Below are positions 45,732 through 54,444 of a stretch of 64,000 nt of DNA, piece by piece (positions within the stretch are counted from its first letter, which is position 1; the number at the start of each line of letters is the position of its first letter). Location: assembly GCA_024232355.1 (NCBI GenBank), contig JAAEPW010001273.1:40337-104336 (forward strand), in the 5' to 3' direction. The notes beneath the pieces are model-generated. The model ran no database searches. It saw only the letters and a program-made list of their open reading frames with translations, and was not told where the DNA came from. The translations under genes were made by a program, and so were the position numbers. The DNA is from Chloroflexota bacterium (GTDB lineage Bacteria; Chloroflexota; Anaerolineae; B4-G1).

Positions 45732-46637
45732 ATGTTTAAACCCCACTCACGTACTCGGAACGTATTCACTCTAAAAGGAAAACCCTTGGTCGCCAAGGTG
45801 CCGCATCTCAACGGCGATTATTTGCCGACTTCAGTTAGCGAGGCCCTTTGCTTGCTGGGTGGATTGGATCAGACCATCCAATCCGGCGACCGGGTGATGA
45901 TCAAGCCCAATTTTAACTGCTCGTATGCCACCCCGCTCTCGACCGACCTGGCTTTTCTGACAGCCGTCATTGAGCTTTTGCAAGATGCGGGGGCCACAGT
46001 TACCGTGGGCGAGATGTCCGGCAAGGCCGACGGGCCGACAGAGGGCGTGATCGCCCGGCTGGGGGTGCTGCCGGTGCTAAAACGTTATGGTGTGCAGTTC
46101 ATCGACTTTGAGCACGACGAGTGGATTCCTCTGGAGGTCGAAGGGGAATACTGGGACTCTTTCCGCATGCCGCGCAGCATCTATGAAGCCGAAAAGCGCG
46201 TCTACCTGCCCAATATGCGCTGCCATTCCTCGGCCCGCTTTAGTGCGTCACTCAAGTTGAGCGTAGGTTGGATCGATCTGGAGGATCGCGCAGTGTTTCA
46301 TGCCGAGCGAGAGATGGTCGAGTTCAAGGTCGCCGAATTGAACCTGGGCTGGCAGCCGGACTTGATCGTGATGGACGGGCGAAGGAGCACGGTCGGTGCC
46401 TACGGGCGGGGGGAGTACGTCTATCCCAACGTGATCATGGCTTCTGGCGATATGGTGGCCATCGACGCTGAAGCAGTCAAGATTCTCAAACAATATCCGG
46501 AGGAAAACCGGCTCGACGTGCCACTGGAAGAGATGGGACAGTTAAAGATGGCCCAAAAGCACAGGCTAGGATCGATGGATTACGCCGTTATTGAAGCGTC
46601 TGCTCACACCCACACTGAGCAAGAGGCTAGGTTTTAG
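45732..46637 (+). CDS. DUF362 protein
   Basis: The 301-residue protein matches DUF362: SGDRVMIKPNFNCSYATPLSTDLAFLTAVIELLQDAGATVTVGEMSG, and later KRVYLPNMRCHSSARFSASLKLSVGWIDLEDR and DLIVMDGRRSTVGAYGRGEYVYPNVIMASGDMVAIDAEAV. Some DUF362 proteins carry a ferredoxin domain; this one does not. The biochemical role of the family is unknown. It is the last gene of the long plus-strand cluster and converges with the next gene 20 bp away. Confidence 0.88.
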   Translation: MFKPHSRTRNVFTLKGKPLVAKVPHLNGDYLPTSVSEALCLLGGLDQTIQSGDRVMIKPNFNCSYATPLSTDLAFLTAVIELLQDAGATVTVGEMSGKADGPTEGVIARLGVLPVLKRYGVQFIDFEHDEWIPLEVEGEYWDSFRMPRSIYEAEKRVYLPNMRCHSSARFSASLKLSVGWIDLEDRAVFHAEREMVEFKVAELNLGWQPDLIVMDGRRSTVGAYGRGEYVYPNVIMASGDMVAIDAEAVKILKQYPEENRLDVPLEEMGQLKMAQKHRLGSMDYAVIEASAHTHTEQEARF

Positions 46638-46657
46638 GTCGTCCATTGTAATCTAGC

Positions 46658-47626
46658 TCATCTGATCTCTGGCACATCCAGTATGACGATTTTGGTCGTT
46701 TTCTGTTCGGCCAAATCTGTTTCTGTTACGATCAGTTTGCCATCAAGATAGCTCTCGCTGTTTCCACCAAACAACGATATCAAGGTCTCCGTTTGACCCG
46801 CATCAGTGTGTGCAGGAATCACGATTTTGGCTTGCAGTTTTTGGATGATGCTGCGTGCCTCACCCGCTGTTAGTTTCCCTCTCTCCCATCCATAGGTCTG
46901 AATGATCAAAATATCGACCTCTCCGATCTTTACAAACATATCTTGGGTCGGCAGTTCTCCCTGGGATGCAAATTGTGCCAAACGAATGCCGTCCATATCA
47001 AAGACATAGATGATGTTTGTCGTGTCTGTATCACCCTTGTTATTGTGTCCGGCTATGCCCGTAATCCTTATTCCATTTTCTTCATAGATCCCCACCGTGT
47101 CGATGAGTCGGTATTCTCCCACGATGCGGGAAAAATCGGAATGATCCGAGTGATAGTGACTGACGGTTACGATATCGGCCTGGACATCCTCATCCATTTT
47201 GTAGGGATCGGTGATGATGGTCACGCCTGTACGAGTTTCCAGCCTGAAACTGGTAAAGTTGCCCGGGTGCTTTTTGATCTCTAGTTCGGCGTTGGATCGT
47301 TTTGCTGTAGATATCGGCGTTTGGTGGCTTTTACACAGTGCTGATGACGTTTCTTCTTCACTCACTATCTCGTACAACATCTTTGCATGATTCCAACGAA
47401 CGCTGACTCCAAGTTTTTGCAACTCTTCCTTGTGCATCAGAATCCAGCCACCCGTTTCGCCCATGTCTACGAACCCTGGGGGCAGGTTTGGACATTCAAC
47501 AATATCCAATGCTTCCGAGTTCCAATTATTTAATCTGTCGATCCGTAATTGTGCTTCTGGGAGAATATTTCTTTCACCTTCATAGCCGATGAGCATGATC
47601 AAAAACAACCCAACGAGAACCAACAA
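46658..47626 (-). CDS. Membrane-anchored metallo-beta-lactamase-fold protein
   Basis: The 322-residue protein from a TTG start has an N-terminal signal anchor (LVLVGLFLIMLIGY). Residues ~105-310 form an UlaG-like metallo-beta-lactamase domain: VTVSHYHSDHSD (HxHxDH), GIAGHNNKGDTDTTNIIYVFDMDGIRLAQFAS with the second His, EVDILII and IVIPAHTDAGQ. A ~80-residue segment between anchor and domain is unassigned. It is probably an extracytoplasmic hydrolase; substrate unknown. The start is uncertain: in-frame stops lie just upstream and no ribosome site is well placed. Confidence 0.75.
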   Translation of the reverse strand: MLVLVGLFLIMLIGYEGERNILPEAQLRIDRLNNWNSEALDIVECPNLPPGFVDMGETGGWILMHKEELQKLGVSVRWNHAKMLYEIVSEEETSSALCKSHQTPISTAKRSNAELEIKKHPGNFTSFRLETRTGVTIITDPYKMDEDVQADIVTVSHYHSDHSDFSRIVGEYRLIDTVGIYEENGIRITGIAGHNNKGDTDTTNIIYVFDMDGIRLAQFASQGELPTQDMFVKIGEVDILIIQTYGWERGKLTAGEARSIIQKLQAKIVIPAHTDAGQTETLISLFGGNSESYLDGKLIVTETDLAEQKTTKIVILDVPEIR

Positions 47627-47891
47627 TAGGATTCGTGAGTACGTTTATCACCTTTACGGTTAATAGCCTCCGAAGGAGGGTTGTGCTCTGAGCCAGGCGG
47701 TTCAGCGCCCGGTGGGTCTGGCTGCAACGGAAATTAGACAATCATAGCCTTTACGTCGCAAGTATATTCATTTTCTGGGCTTGGGCAAATTGATGCGTTG
47801 GCACCCGAGTGCAACCAATAACACACACAAACGCTTGAACCGGGGGTGGCAGTGTGGTAGGATTAAACAAATTTGTGAATGGAGGATCAGT
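47627..47891. other. Divergent intergenic region
   Basis: Between the beta-lactamase-fold gene and the membrane-protein gene I see only a short palindrome (CCTCCGAAGGAGG near 47668) and no recognisable promoter. Confidence 0.4.
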
Positions 47892-48566
47892 ATGCGTGAG
47901 ATAGGCAAGCGTTTTTTGTGGGTCTCGGTTTATGCAATCGCAATGGCCTTTCTGGAAGCGGTGGTCGTCGCCTATATCCGTGGGTTGTTGCACATCACCA
48001 ATGACCACGTTTCGTTAGGGCCGTATGCCCGGATGGAGATCTGGCGCGAGGCGGCGACCATTGTGATGCTGGCTGCCGTGGGCTGGATGGCTGGGCGCAA
48101 CAGACTCGACCGGTGGGCCTATGGTTTGTTCGCGTTTGGATTTTGGGATGTATGGTATTATATTTGGCTGAGAGTATTGCTCGGTTGGCCAGAGACGTTG
48201 TTGGATTGGGACACATTGTTCTTGATTCCCCTGCGCTGGTGGGGGCCGGTGCTCTCGCCGGTGTTGATCGCCGTGCTGATTTGCGTCACAGCGGTGTTGG
48301 CGGTGGTGCGAAATGAGCGTGGGGAGCAACCCAAGGTGACACCCGTTCGCGTGGGAGTTGTCTCGTTGGGCGGACTTGTCGCGTTGTACGTTTTCATGTC
48401 TGACTCGCTGCACGCACTGCTCCAGAATCAGCTTGATTGGGCTACTCTTCGGCCAGGGCCTTTTAAATGGCCGTTGTTTCTGGTTGCTTTGGTGTTGATG
48501 GCGTTACCCAGTCTGGCAACCGTGTGGCCGGTCACACAAAATGCAAAGGAGGCACAATTATCATGA
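47892..48566 (+). CDS. Six-helix membrane protein of unknown function
   Basis: The 224-residue protein starts at the ATG at 47892, after GGAGG, in preference to upstream codons. It has about six hydrophobic segments (FLWVSVYAIAMAFLEAVVVAYI, AATIVMLAAVGWMAG, a Trp-rich GFWDVWYYIWLRVLLGW, VLSPVLIAVLICVTAVLAVV, VGVVSLGGLVALYVFM, WPLFLVALVLMALP). No known transporter signature was recognised. Its stop overlaps the ATG of the radical SAM gene (ATGA), so the two products are probably made together and may function together. Confidence 0.8.
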   Translation: MREIGKRFLWVSVYAIAMAFLEAVVVAYIRGLLHITNDHVSLGPYARMEIWREAATIVMLAAVGWMAGRNRLDRWAYGLFAFGFWDVWYYIWLRVLLGWPETLLDWDTLFLIPLRWWGPVLSPVLIAVLICVTAVLAVVRNERGEQPKVTPVRVGVVSLGGLVALYVFMSDSLHALLQNQLDWATLRPGPFKWPLFLVALVLMALPSLATVWPVTQNAKEAQLS

Positions 48567-50065
48567 GTTTGGAAATCACCCTTATCTTTGCCAAGGCGAA
48601 CCTGCGACGGGGCACGCGCATCAAGCATTTTATGACGCCGCCTCACGGGCTGCAAATTCTCAGCGCGCTGACGCCGGACGAGCACCGGGTCACAATCGTG
48701 GATGAATATCACCGTTTGGCCGACCCCAATTTGAACACCGACCTCGTCGGGATCAGTGTCTGGACCGCTGCTTCGTCACGGGCCTATGAGCTAGCGGACC
48801 AGTACCGGCAGCGTGGGATTCCGGTGGTGTTGGGTGGGCCGCACATCGCCGTCTGCCCGGAGGAGGCGCTCGCTCACGCCGACGCCATCGTAGTGGGCGA
48901 GGCCGAGTCGGTCTGGTCGCAGGTGCTCCAGGACGTGCAAGCGCGGCGGCTGCAATCCATATATCACGGTGACATCCTGCCGCTGGACGAGACGCCCGCG
49001 CCGGATTGGAGCATCATTGACCCCAACGAGTATGTCATTCGCACGTCGCTTTCGACGACGCGGGGCTGTGTGCGGCGGTGTGACTTTTGCACCGAGAGCT
49101 GTCGTCCCAAGCCTAACTTTCGCCAGCGCTCGTTACCGTTGGTGCTGGACGAGATTGACGCCCGCCCATCTTCGGTGATCGCTTTCCTCGATAATGACGT
49201 GACGGCGAACCGACCCTTTGCCCGGCAGCTTTTGACTGAACTCGTCCCCCGAAAGCGCCAGTGGTTGGGGATGGCGTCCATCGAAATCGCTGACGATGAA
49301 GAGATGTTGGACTTGATCGCCCGATCGGGGTGCCGCTCGCTTTTCGTGGGGTTTGAGAGCGTCATCCCAGAGAGTCTTAACGAGGTGCACAAACGCTGCA
49401 ACCGGGTGGAGGATTACGTGCGCAACGTGCGCCGGATTCACGACCGGGGGATCATGGTGAACGGCAGTTTTGTGTTCGGTTTCGATCACGACGACGCGGG
49501 TGTTTTCGACCGGACGGTTGCTTTTGGGATCGAGGCTTGCCTGGACACGGCCACGTTCACTGTGCTCACGCCGTATCCGGGCACCACGCTCTACAAGCGT
49601 CTGGAGGCGGAAGGCCGGATATTTGACCGCGATTGGTCGCATTATGATACCACGCGGGTGGTTTTCACTCCGGCGCGTATGTCGTTGGAAGAGTTGGAGG
49701 CGGGGTACTTTGGGGCATACGAAAAATTCTATTCTTGGCCAGCTATTGTCCACCGCTGCCGGCGGGATGAGCGGGGGTTTGCCAAACGGCTGTTTCTCAA
49801 CGTCGCTTACAAGCGGGTCGAGCCTTTGTATGGTTTGTTGGGGCGTGTGGTTCCGGTGGGGTGGCTGCGCTTTTTGTTCGATTGGTACGCGCGGCCTTTT
49901 ACGGGAAAAGCCTGGGAAAGGTGTGTTCCGGTGCCAAGCACCGGAACACATAAGGAAAAGCTTGCTTTTCCCGTTTACTGGGGGGATGAAAGGCCAAATC
50001 CCTTGTCTGTGTCAACGCTCGACCGGGCTTTTCCTTATGAAAAACCCCAGGTTGAGCACTCGTGA
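48563..50065 (+). CDS. B12-binding-domain radical SAM protein
   Basis: The 500-residue protein starts at the ATG at 48563, 10-11 bp after AAAGGAGG, overlapping the upstream stop. The cobalamin-type domain (~1-150) includes TPPHGLQILSALTP, DLVGISVWTAASSRAYELADQYRQRGIPVVLGGPHIAVCPEEAL and DAIVVGEAE. The radical SAM cluster is CVRRCDFC (STTRGCVRRCDFC), followed by the SAM-core strands to ~430. Substrate unknown; relatives act in lipid, hopanoid or antibiotic methylation. Residues ~447-500 are encoded by palindromic repeat DNA and look added. Confidence 0.9.
   Translation: MSLEITLIFAKANLRRGTRIKHFMTPPHGLQILSALTPDEHRVTIVDEYHRLADPNLNTDLVGISVWTAASSRAYELADQYRQRGIPVVLGGPHIAVCPEEALAHADAIVVGEAESVWSQVLQDVQARRLQSIYHGDILPLDETPAPDWSIIDPNEYVIRTSLSTTRGCVRRCDFCTESCRPKPNFRQRSLPLVLDEIDARPSSVIAFLDNDVTANRPFARQLLTELVPRKRQWLGMASIEIADDEEMLDLIARSGCRSLFVGFESVIPESLNEVHKRCNRVEDYVRNVRRIHDRGIMVNGSFVFGFDHDDAGVFDRTVAFGIEACLDTATFTVLTPYPGTTLYKRLEAEGRIFDRDWSHYDTTRVVFTPARMSLEELEAGYFGAYEKFYSWPAIVHRCRRDERGFAKRLFLNVAYKRVEPLYGLLGRVVPVGWLRFLFDWYARPFTGKAWERCVPVPSTGTHKEKLAFPVYWGDERPNPLSVSTLDRAFPYEKPQVEHS
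49901..49974. repeat. Nested palindromic element inside the radical SAM 3' end
   Basis: Outer arms ACGGGAAAAGC (49901-49911) and GCTTTTCCCGT (49964-49974) enclose a perfect 13-bp hairpin, TGTGTTCCGGTGC (49922-49934) with 49938-49950 and loop CAA. The element is translated in frame as part of the C-terminal tail. Confidence 0.75.
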
Positions 50066-50124
50066 GCCCCGGATATTTATACTGGGGTTTTTTACGCCTT
50101 TGTCCGAGTCCGATGGGGTGTCTG

Positions 50125-51783
50125 TTACTGGCGCTCAAGCACCGGCAAACGCAACGTGAAGCGAGTTCCGGGCGCGGCATCTTCCACTGACACCTGCCCT
50201 CCGTGCCCTTCCACGATGGCCTTGACGATAGCCAGCCCCAGCCCGCTGCCGGGATAGGCGGCGGCGTTGCGCCCACGGTGAAAGCGGCTGAACAAGTGCG
50301 GCAGATCATCCGTGGGAATACCGATGCCGCTGTCCTGGACCGATAACGCTGCCCATTCGCCCGCTTTCTCCAGGCCGAGCGTCACGTTCACCGTGCCGCC
50401 CTCCGGCGTGAACTTGACGCCGTTGTCCAACAGATTACCCAGGGCGCGCCGCAACTGGGCCTCGTCGCCCCAGACGGTTACTGGGGTATCGGGCAGCACC
50501 AGTTCAAAAGTCAGACCAGCTTGCTCGGCCCGCGAAGCGTATAACTCGCTCATCTCTTGTGTCAGTGGGACCAACTCGACCGGAGCACGTGCCACCTGCT
50601 CGCTTGCCTCGATGCGCGAGAGGTTTAACAGTCCCTCGGTCAGCAACTCTAGCCGCCGCACCTGTGCTTGCGCCCGGTGCACGAACTCGTCGCCGGGGGC
50701 GAGCTCTAGATTGGTGCGCAGCGCCGTTAGGGGCGTGTGGATTTCGTGAGCGGCGTTGGACACAAAGCGGCGCAACGTGACCACTGTCTCTTCCACCTGT
50801 TCCGCCATTTGGTTAAAGGAACGGGCCAACGACCCAAACTCGTTCTGGTTAGTGACGTCGGTGCGCGCCGCAAGATCGCCCTCGGCCATACGGGTCGTGG
50901 CGCGGGTCAGATTCAAGAGCGGTGTACTGATGTTGCGGCTGATAAACCAGCCCACGGCCGCTGCCAGGAGCACAGAGATCGCGCCTGCCACCATCCACCC
51001 CTGCGCCACTCGGTTCACGATTAAACTCCCATACGCCGGACCCTCGGAAAGCTGCACGTAGCCTAGTAGGTTGCCATCTGCATCGTGGAGCGTGCGTCTG
51101 ATCTCGTGCCCGGAGCGACGCCCCACCGAGGCTGCCTCGGCGCTCAGGTCAAGCCCCTGGAGCATTTCGATGGCGGGTAAACTGCCCGTAAAGCCTGGCG
51201 AATCACCAACGATTCCATATCCCGGAAGAACGGTATAGTCAAAGCCCGTGATTGCCCCGGTCGCCGAGATGATCGTTACACCCGGAGATGTTGGGAAGGA
51301 TGGAAGAACTGACGTTGCCTCCGTGATGAGACCCGTCACCGTAATGATCTCGATGGATGGTTCGCCATCGATCAAAAACGGCGGGTCATCGGGGTCGTCT
51401 ATCTCTTCCCGCATTATTTTGATCATCACATTGGGAGACACCATCTGTTGGCCAAGAGCGATCTGTACGGTGGACAAGTCAAAAGGACCCGAATCGGCCA
51501 GGGTGTCGCGATTGGCATCCAACAGTCGCACGCGAGACTGGGAGAGAAATGAAAGCCCCTCCACTTGTGCTTGTAACGCTTCCGGCGGGACATTCGCCTG
51601 GGTCATCGCCTGTTCCATCGCGTTGGCGATGGTGTGCAGGTTGCTGACCAAATAGTCCACCTCGAGCTGCACGTAATAACCGCACAACACACTGAGCAGG
51701 ACGCCCCCCAAAGATAGAGCTGTCAGCAGAGCAATGGCCGCATAACTGAGCGGCAGTCGCCACCGAATAGATTGGGGTATCAC
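50125..51783 (-). CDS. Sensor histidine kinase
   Basis: The 552-residue protein starts with GTG 6 bp after AGGAGG. It has an N-terminal membrane helix, a ~220-residue extracytoplasmic sensor region, a second helix (WMVAGAISVLLAAAVGWFI) and a HAMP domain. HisKA has its phospho-site in SNAAHEIHTPLTAL, where His replaces the usual Arg/Lys of HELRTP. The ATPase has NLLDNGVKFTPEGG, DSGIGIP and GSGLGLAIVKAIVEGHGG. It is the last gene of the MacAB-like operon; no response regulator is adjacent, the nearest being at 57934-58632. Confidence 0.92.
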   Translation of the reverse strand: MIPQSIRWRLPLSYAAIALLTALSLGGVLLSVLCGYYVQLEVDYLVSNLHTIANAMEQAMTQANVPPEALQAQVEGLSFLSQSRVRLLDANRDTLADSGPFDLSTVQIALGQQMVSPNVMIKIMREEIDDPDDPPFLIDGEPSIEIITVTGLITEATSVLPSFPTSPGVTIISATGAITGFDYTVLPGYGIVGDSPGFTGSLPAIEMLQGLDLSAEAASVGRRSGHEIRRTLHDADGNLLGYVQLSEGPAYGSLIVNRVAQGWMVAGAISVLLAAAVGWFISRNISTPLLNLTRATTRMAEGDLAARTDVTNQNEFGSLARSFNQMAEQVEETVVTLRRFVSNAAHEIHTPLTALRTNLELAPGDEFVHRAQAQVRRLELLTEGLLNLSRIEASEQVARAPVELVPLTQEMSELYASRAEQAGLTFELVLPDTPVTVWGDEAQLRRALGNLLDNGVKFTPEGGTVNVTLGLEKAGEWAALSVQDSGIGIPTDDLPHLFSRFHRGRNAAAYPGSGLGLAIVKAIVEGHGGQVSVEDAAPGTRFTLRLPVLERQ

Positions 51784-51836
51784 AGTTCACCTCCTGGCGA
51801 TGTTCATCGTCCAAGAACAATATCAGCACGGTTACT

Positions 51837-51898
51837 GTAGCATAGCCCCTTGTGGGCAGGTCTTGCAAACGAACGATGGGCACAAAGCCCTATGCTAC
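51837..51898. repeat. Imperfect inverted repeat upstream of the kinase
   Basis: GTAGCATAGCCCCTTGTGGGC (51837-51857) faces GGGCACAAAGCCCTATGCTAC (51878-51898), pairing at about 15 of 21 positions. It is one more palindromic element in the gap between kinase and small-protein genes. Confidence 0.5.
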
Positions 51899-51954
51899 GT
51901 TGGCATCGCTCTCATAGGGTACTCTGAATTTTTGCTCTGTCAAGTTACGAGACT

Positions 51955-51989
51955 AGACCTGCCAGGTTTCCTCAAAACCTGGCAGGTCT
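51955..51989. repeat. Palindromic repeat, GACCTGCCAGGTT family (copy 2)
   Basis: AGACCTGCCAGGTTT (51955-51969) and its perfect complement (51975-51989) enclose CCTCA. It lies 5 bp past the stop of the upstream small-protein gene within the minus-strand operon and may cause partial termination before the kinase gene. Outer arms match the copy at 45663-45713. Confidence 0.8.
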
Positions 51990-51994
51990 TTGCT

Positions 51995-52531
51995 TTACTG
52001 ACCAACCCCTTGATAAATGAGCACGTCGGCCAACATGCGGTCGCCGCGCTCCTCGCCCCAGGCGGATATGATGCTGTGCGCGTCGACCTCATCCAACGAA
52101 CCGGGCTTGAGCACCTGCTGAATCTTGCCGTCTATAGCTTCCTCCGGCACGTATCGGGTTTTGTCACAGTAAACTACCGTGTTGTGAGTGACGACCACCT
52201 CGACCACGGGGCCATCGTGACCAGCGCCGACTTCGCCGTCGGCTTCCATACGTATCCGTATGTCTCCTGTGCCGACAAAGATGCTGTTGTCCTCGCGCCG
52301 CACAAAGAGACCGGCTGCGTCGGCAGTTTCCGAAGGCATCTCGTCTGCCGAAACGATATCGACGCTCGATGATCCAAAGGGACCGGTCGTGATCATCTGA
52401 CGTCCATCCCCGTTTGCATTGTCACTCGCTTGATTCTGAGCGCTCAACATCCGCCCGCCCACAAAGGCCGCGCCGACCAATAACAAAACCACGAGCACCA
52501 CGCCACCCGTTATCAGCATTGAATGTTTCAT
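51995..52531 (-). CDS. Membrane-anchored protein of unknown family, paralogue A
   Basis: The 178-residue protein has one N-terminal membrane helix (LITGGVVLVVLLLVGAAFVGGRML) and a polar extracytoplasmic domain. Its core DAAGLFVRREDNSIFVGTGDI...HDGPVVEVVVTHNTVVY...GKIQQVLKPGSLDEV...ISAWGEERGDRMLADVLIY is shared with the next upstream gene, 9 bp away. I do not recognise the family. Placement between a MacB-type exporter and a histidine kinase suggests a role in sensing or assisting that exporter (inference). TAGGAGG precedes the ATG. Confidence 0.82.
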   Translation of the reverse strand: MKHSMLITGGVVLVVLLLVGAAFVGGRMLSAQNQASDNANGDGRQMITTGPFGSSSVDIVSADEMPSETADAAGLFVRREDNSIFVGTGDIRIRMEADGEVGAGHDGPVVEVVVTHNTVVYCDKTRYVPEEAIDGKIQQVLKPGSLDEVDAHSIISAWGEERGDRMLADVLIYQGVGQ

Positions 52532-52540
52532 TGGGACCTC

Positions 52541-53089
52541 CTACTGGGGAATCTCAAGCACCATCGGAGCGGCATAGACGAGCACATCGGCCAATACACG
52601 CCCGCCGCGTTCTTCACCCCAGGCAGAGACGATACTATTGTCACTAATTTCCTCCAACGAACCGGGCTTGACTACTTGCTCAATCTTTCCTGATGGCAGC
52701 CCGCCCGTGTGCTGGAGCATTGTCTCATCACGATAAACGGTCGTGTCGTGTGTGACGACCACCTCGATCTCTGGGCCGTCGTGGTCGGTGGCGGCCTGAC
52801 CATCCTCGACGATCATTGTGATCGCCCCTGTACCGACAAAGATACTGCTATCCTCGCGCCGCATAAATAGACCGGCAGCGTCGGGATGAGAATCGGGCAA
52901 CTCGGCGGACGGTTGGATCTCGACACTTTGCGCCGTGTCTCCACCGTTCGAACTGATCATCATCACTGGGCCGCCGCTCCCCGTGGCTGTTTGATCCTGA
53001 AGTCGCAGCATGCGCGCCCCCACAAAGGCCGCCCCTGCGAGCAACAAAACTATTACTAAACTACCTGCTATCCAGATTGAACGTTTCAT
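52541..53089 (-). CDS. Membrane-anchored protein of unknown family, paralogue B
   Basis: The 182-residue tandem paralogue of the gene at 51995-52531 has the same anchor (IWIAGSLVIVLLLAGAAFVGARML) and the same core blocks (DAAGLFMRREDSSIFVGTGAI, HDGPEIEVVVTHDTTVYRDET, GKIEQVVKPGSLEEI, SAWGEERGGRVLADVLVY). The linker after the anchor differs and is Gly/Ser-rich. AAAGGAG precedes the ATG. The strong core conservation against divergent linkers points to a defined small domain. Function unknown. Confidence 0.82.
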   Translation of the reverse strand: MKRSIWIAGSLVIVLLLAGAAFVGARMLRLQDQTATGSGGPVMMISSNGGDTAQSVEIQPSAELPDSHPDAAGLFMRREDSSIFVGTGAITMIVEDGQAATDHDGPEIEVVVTHDTTVYRDETMLQHTGGLPSGKIEQVVKPGSLEEISDNSIVSAWGEERGGRVLADVLVYAAPMVLEIPQ

Positions 53090-53151
53090 TTTGTATCTCC
53101 TTTTTTTGTTATTTTGAACGTAAAACGCGACGCATACCGATCATGCCTCGC

Positions 53152-54444
53152 TCACTCGTACCGCAGCGCCTCGATGGGGTGGAGTCGCGAAGCGCGCACC
53201 GCCGGATAGAGGCCAAACAATAGACCCGTCAGCAAAGCTACACCAAAGGCCAACGGAATGCTGCCCGAGTCTAACAACGCGTTTCCTTGGTTGAACATTG
53301 CCACCAACGGGATCAGCAGAATCCCCACGGCGATTCCCATCACTCCGCCGCCCGCGCTGAGCAGCACCGACTCGCACAGGAATTGGGCCACCACATCCCG
53401 GCCGCGTGCGCCCACCGCCAGGCGGATGCCAATTTCCTGCGTGCGTTCGGTCACGCTGACCAGCATCACGTTCATAATGCCAATGCCGCCCACCACCAAC
53501 GAGACCACGGCCATTGCCGCCAGGAACAGGGCGAAAACTCGGGCCGATTCCTGTTGCGCGCCCAGGATGTCTCCACGGGTCGTCGTGGTAAAGTCGTCAT
53601 CGTACTCGCCCTCGACATCTTTGTCGATGCTGTGTCGCTGGCGTAGATAAGTGGCGATCTGCAACCGGGCCTCGCCCATTCGGCTCTCGTCGGTCGCGTG
53701 CGCCGTCACCGACACCGTCGGTTCCTCGTCGTACAACGTGCCGACGGCAGTGCTGATGGGCATAAAGAACGCCTCGTTCGGCTCGCTGCGATGCCGTTCT
53801 TCGGAATCAATCGTGTCTAACTCGGCCAGCACGCCGGTGACCAAACAGCGATGCCGGCTGACCCACACCGTCGCGCCAATCGGGTCGTCTCCCTCGAACA
53901 GATCCTCCGCCGTGTCATAGCCCAGCACACAGACGTCGGCACTCGCCAGCACCTCGGCCCGGGTAAAGAAGCGCCCTTGTCCGATAAAGGCATCAGGGGT
54001 CAAACGCTCGCCTTCGGGCCAGTCTGCTGGTTGCAACTCGGCGCCACTCGTCAGCTCTAGCAGCGCGTCGGCGGTCACGCCGACGATGCTCATGTCCAGC
54101 ACCACCCGCTCGTGCCGTACTTTGCCGATTCCCTGAACCCACATCTCGACCCGGTCCACCAACTCGATCGCACCCGGCAAAAGCAGGCCATCTTCGTAGG
54201 ACAGGATCTCTCCCACCGGCACGATTTCGCCATCGTCCAACTCTTGCCGGGCGCTGATCTGGATCTGATTGGAGCCGAGAAAGCGAAAGTTCTCCTCCAC
54301 GGCAGCGCGGGCGCCGTTGCCCAATGCCAACATCACAATGACGGACGCCACTCCGATGATCAGGCCCAGCGCCGTCAGCGTCGCCCGCAGTTTGTTGGCG
54401 GTGACGCCGCGCAGAGCGGTGCGCAGCGTGTTAGCAAACGTCAT
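53152..54444 (-). CDS. MacB-type ABC transporter permease (FtsX family)
   Basis: The 430-residue protein starts at the ATG at 54444, which overlaps the ATPase stop as ATGA; the longer frame to 54531 would run inside the ATPase gene. It has the MacB layout: N-terminal helix (LRATLTALGLIIGVASVIVMLAL), large extracytoplasmic domain (~50-290) and three C-terminal helices with GGIGIMNVMLVSVTERTQEIGIRLAVGAR. The ATPase domain that is fused in MacB proper is a separate protein here. It works with the ATPase and adaptor encoded upstream to move substrates outward or transmit force. Confidence 0.92.
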   Translation of the reverse strand: MTFANTLRTALRGVTANKLRATLTALGLIIGVASVIVMLALGNGARAAVEENFRFLGSNQIQISARQELDDGEIVPVGEILSYEDGLLLPGAIELVDRVEMWVQGIGKVRHERVVLDMSIVGVTADALLELTSGAELQPADWPEGERLTPDAFIGQGRFFTRAEVLASADVCVLGYDTAEDLFEGDDPIGATVWVSRHRCLVTGVLAELDTIDSEERHRSEPNEAFFMPISTAVGTLYDEEPTVSVTAHATDESRMGEARLQIATYLRQRHSIDKDVEGEYDDDFTTTTRGDILGAQQESARVFALFLAAMAVVSLVVGGIGIMNVMLVSVTERTQEIGIRLAVGARGRDVVAQFLCESVLLSAGGGVMGIAVGILLIPLVAMFNQGNALLDSGSIPLAFGVALLTGLLFGLYPAVRASRLHPIEALRYE

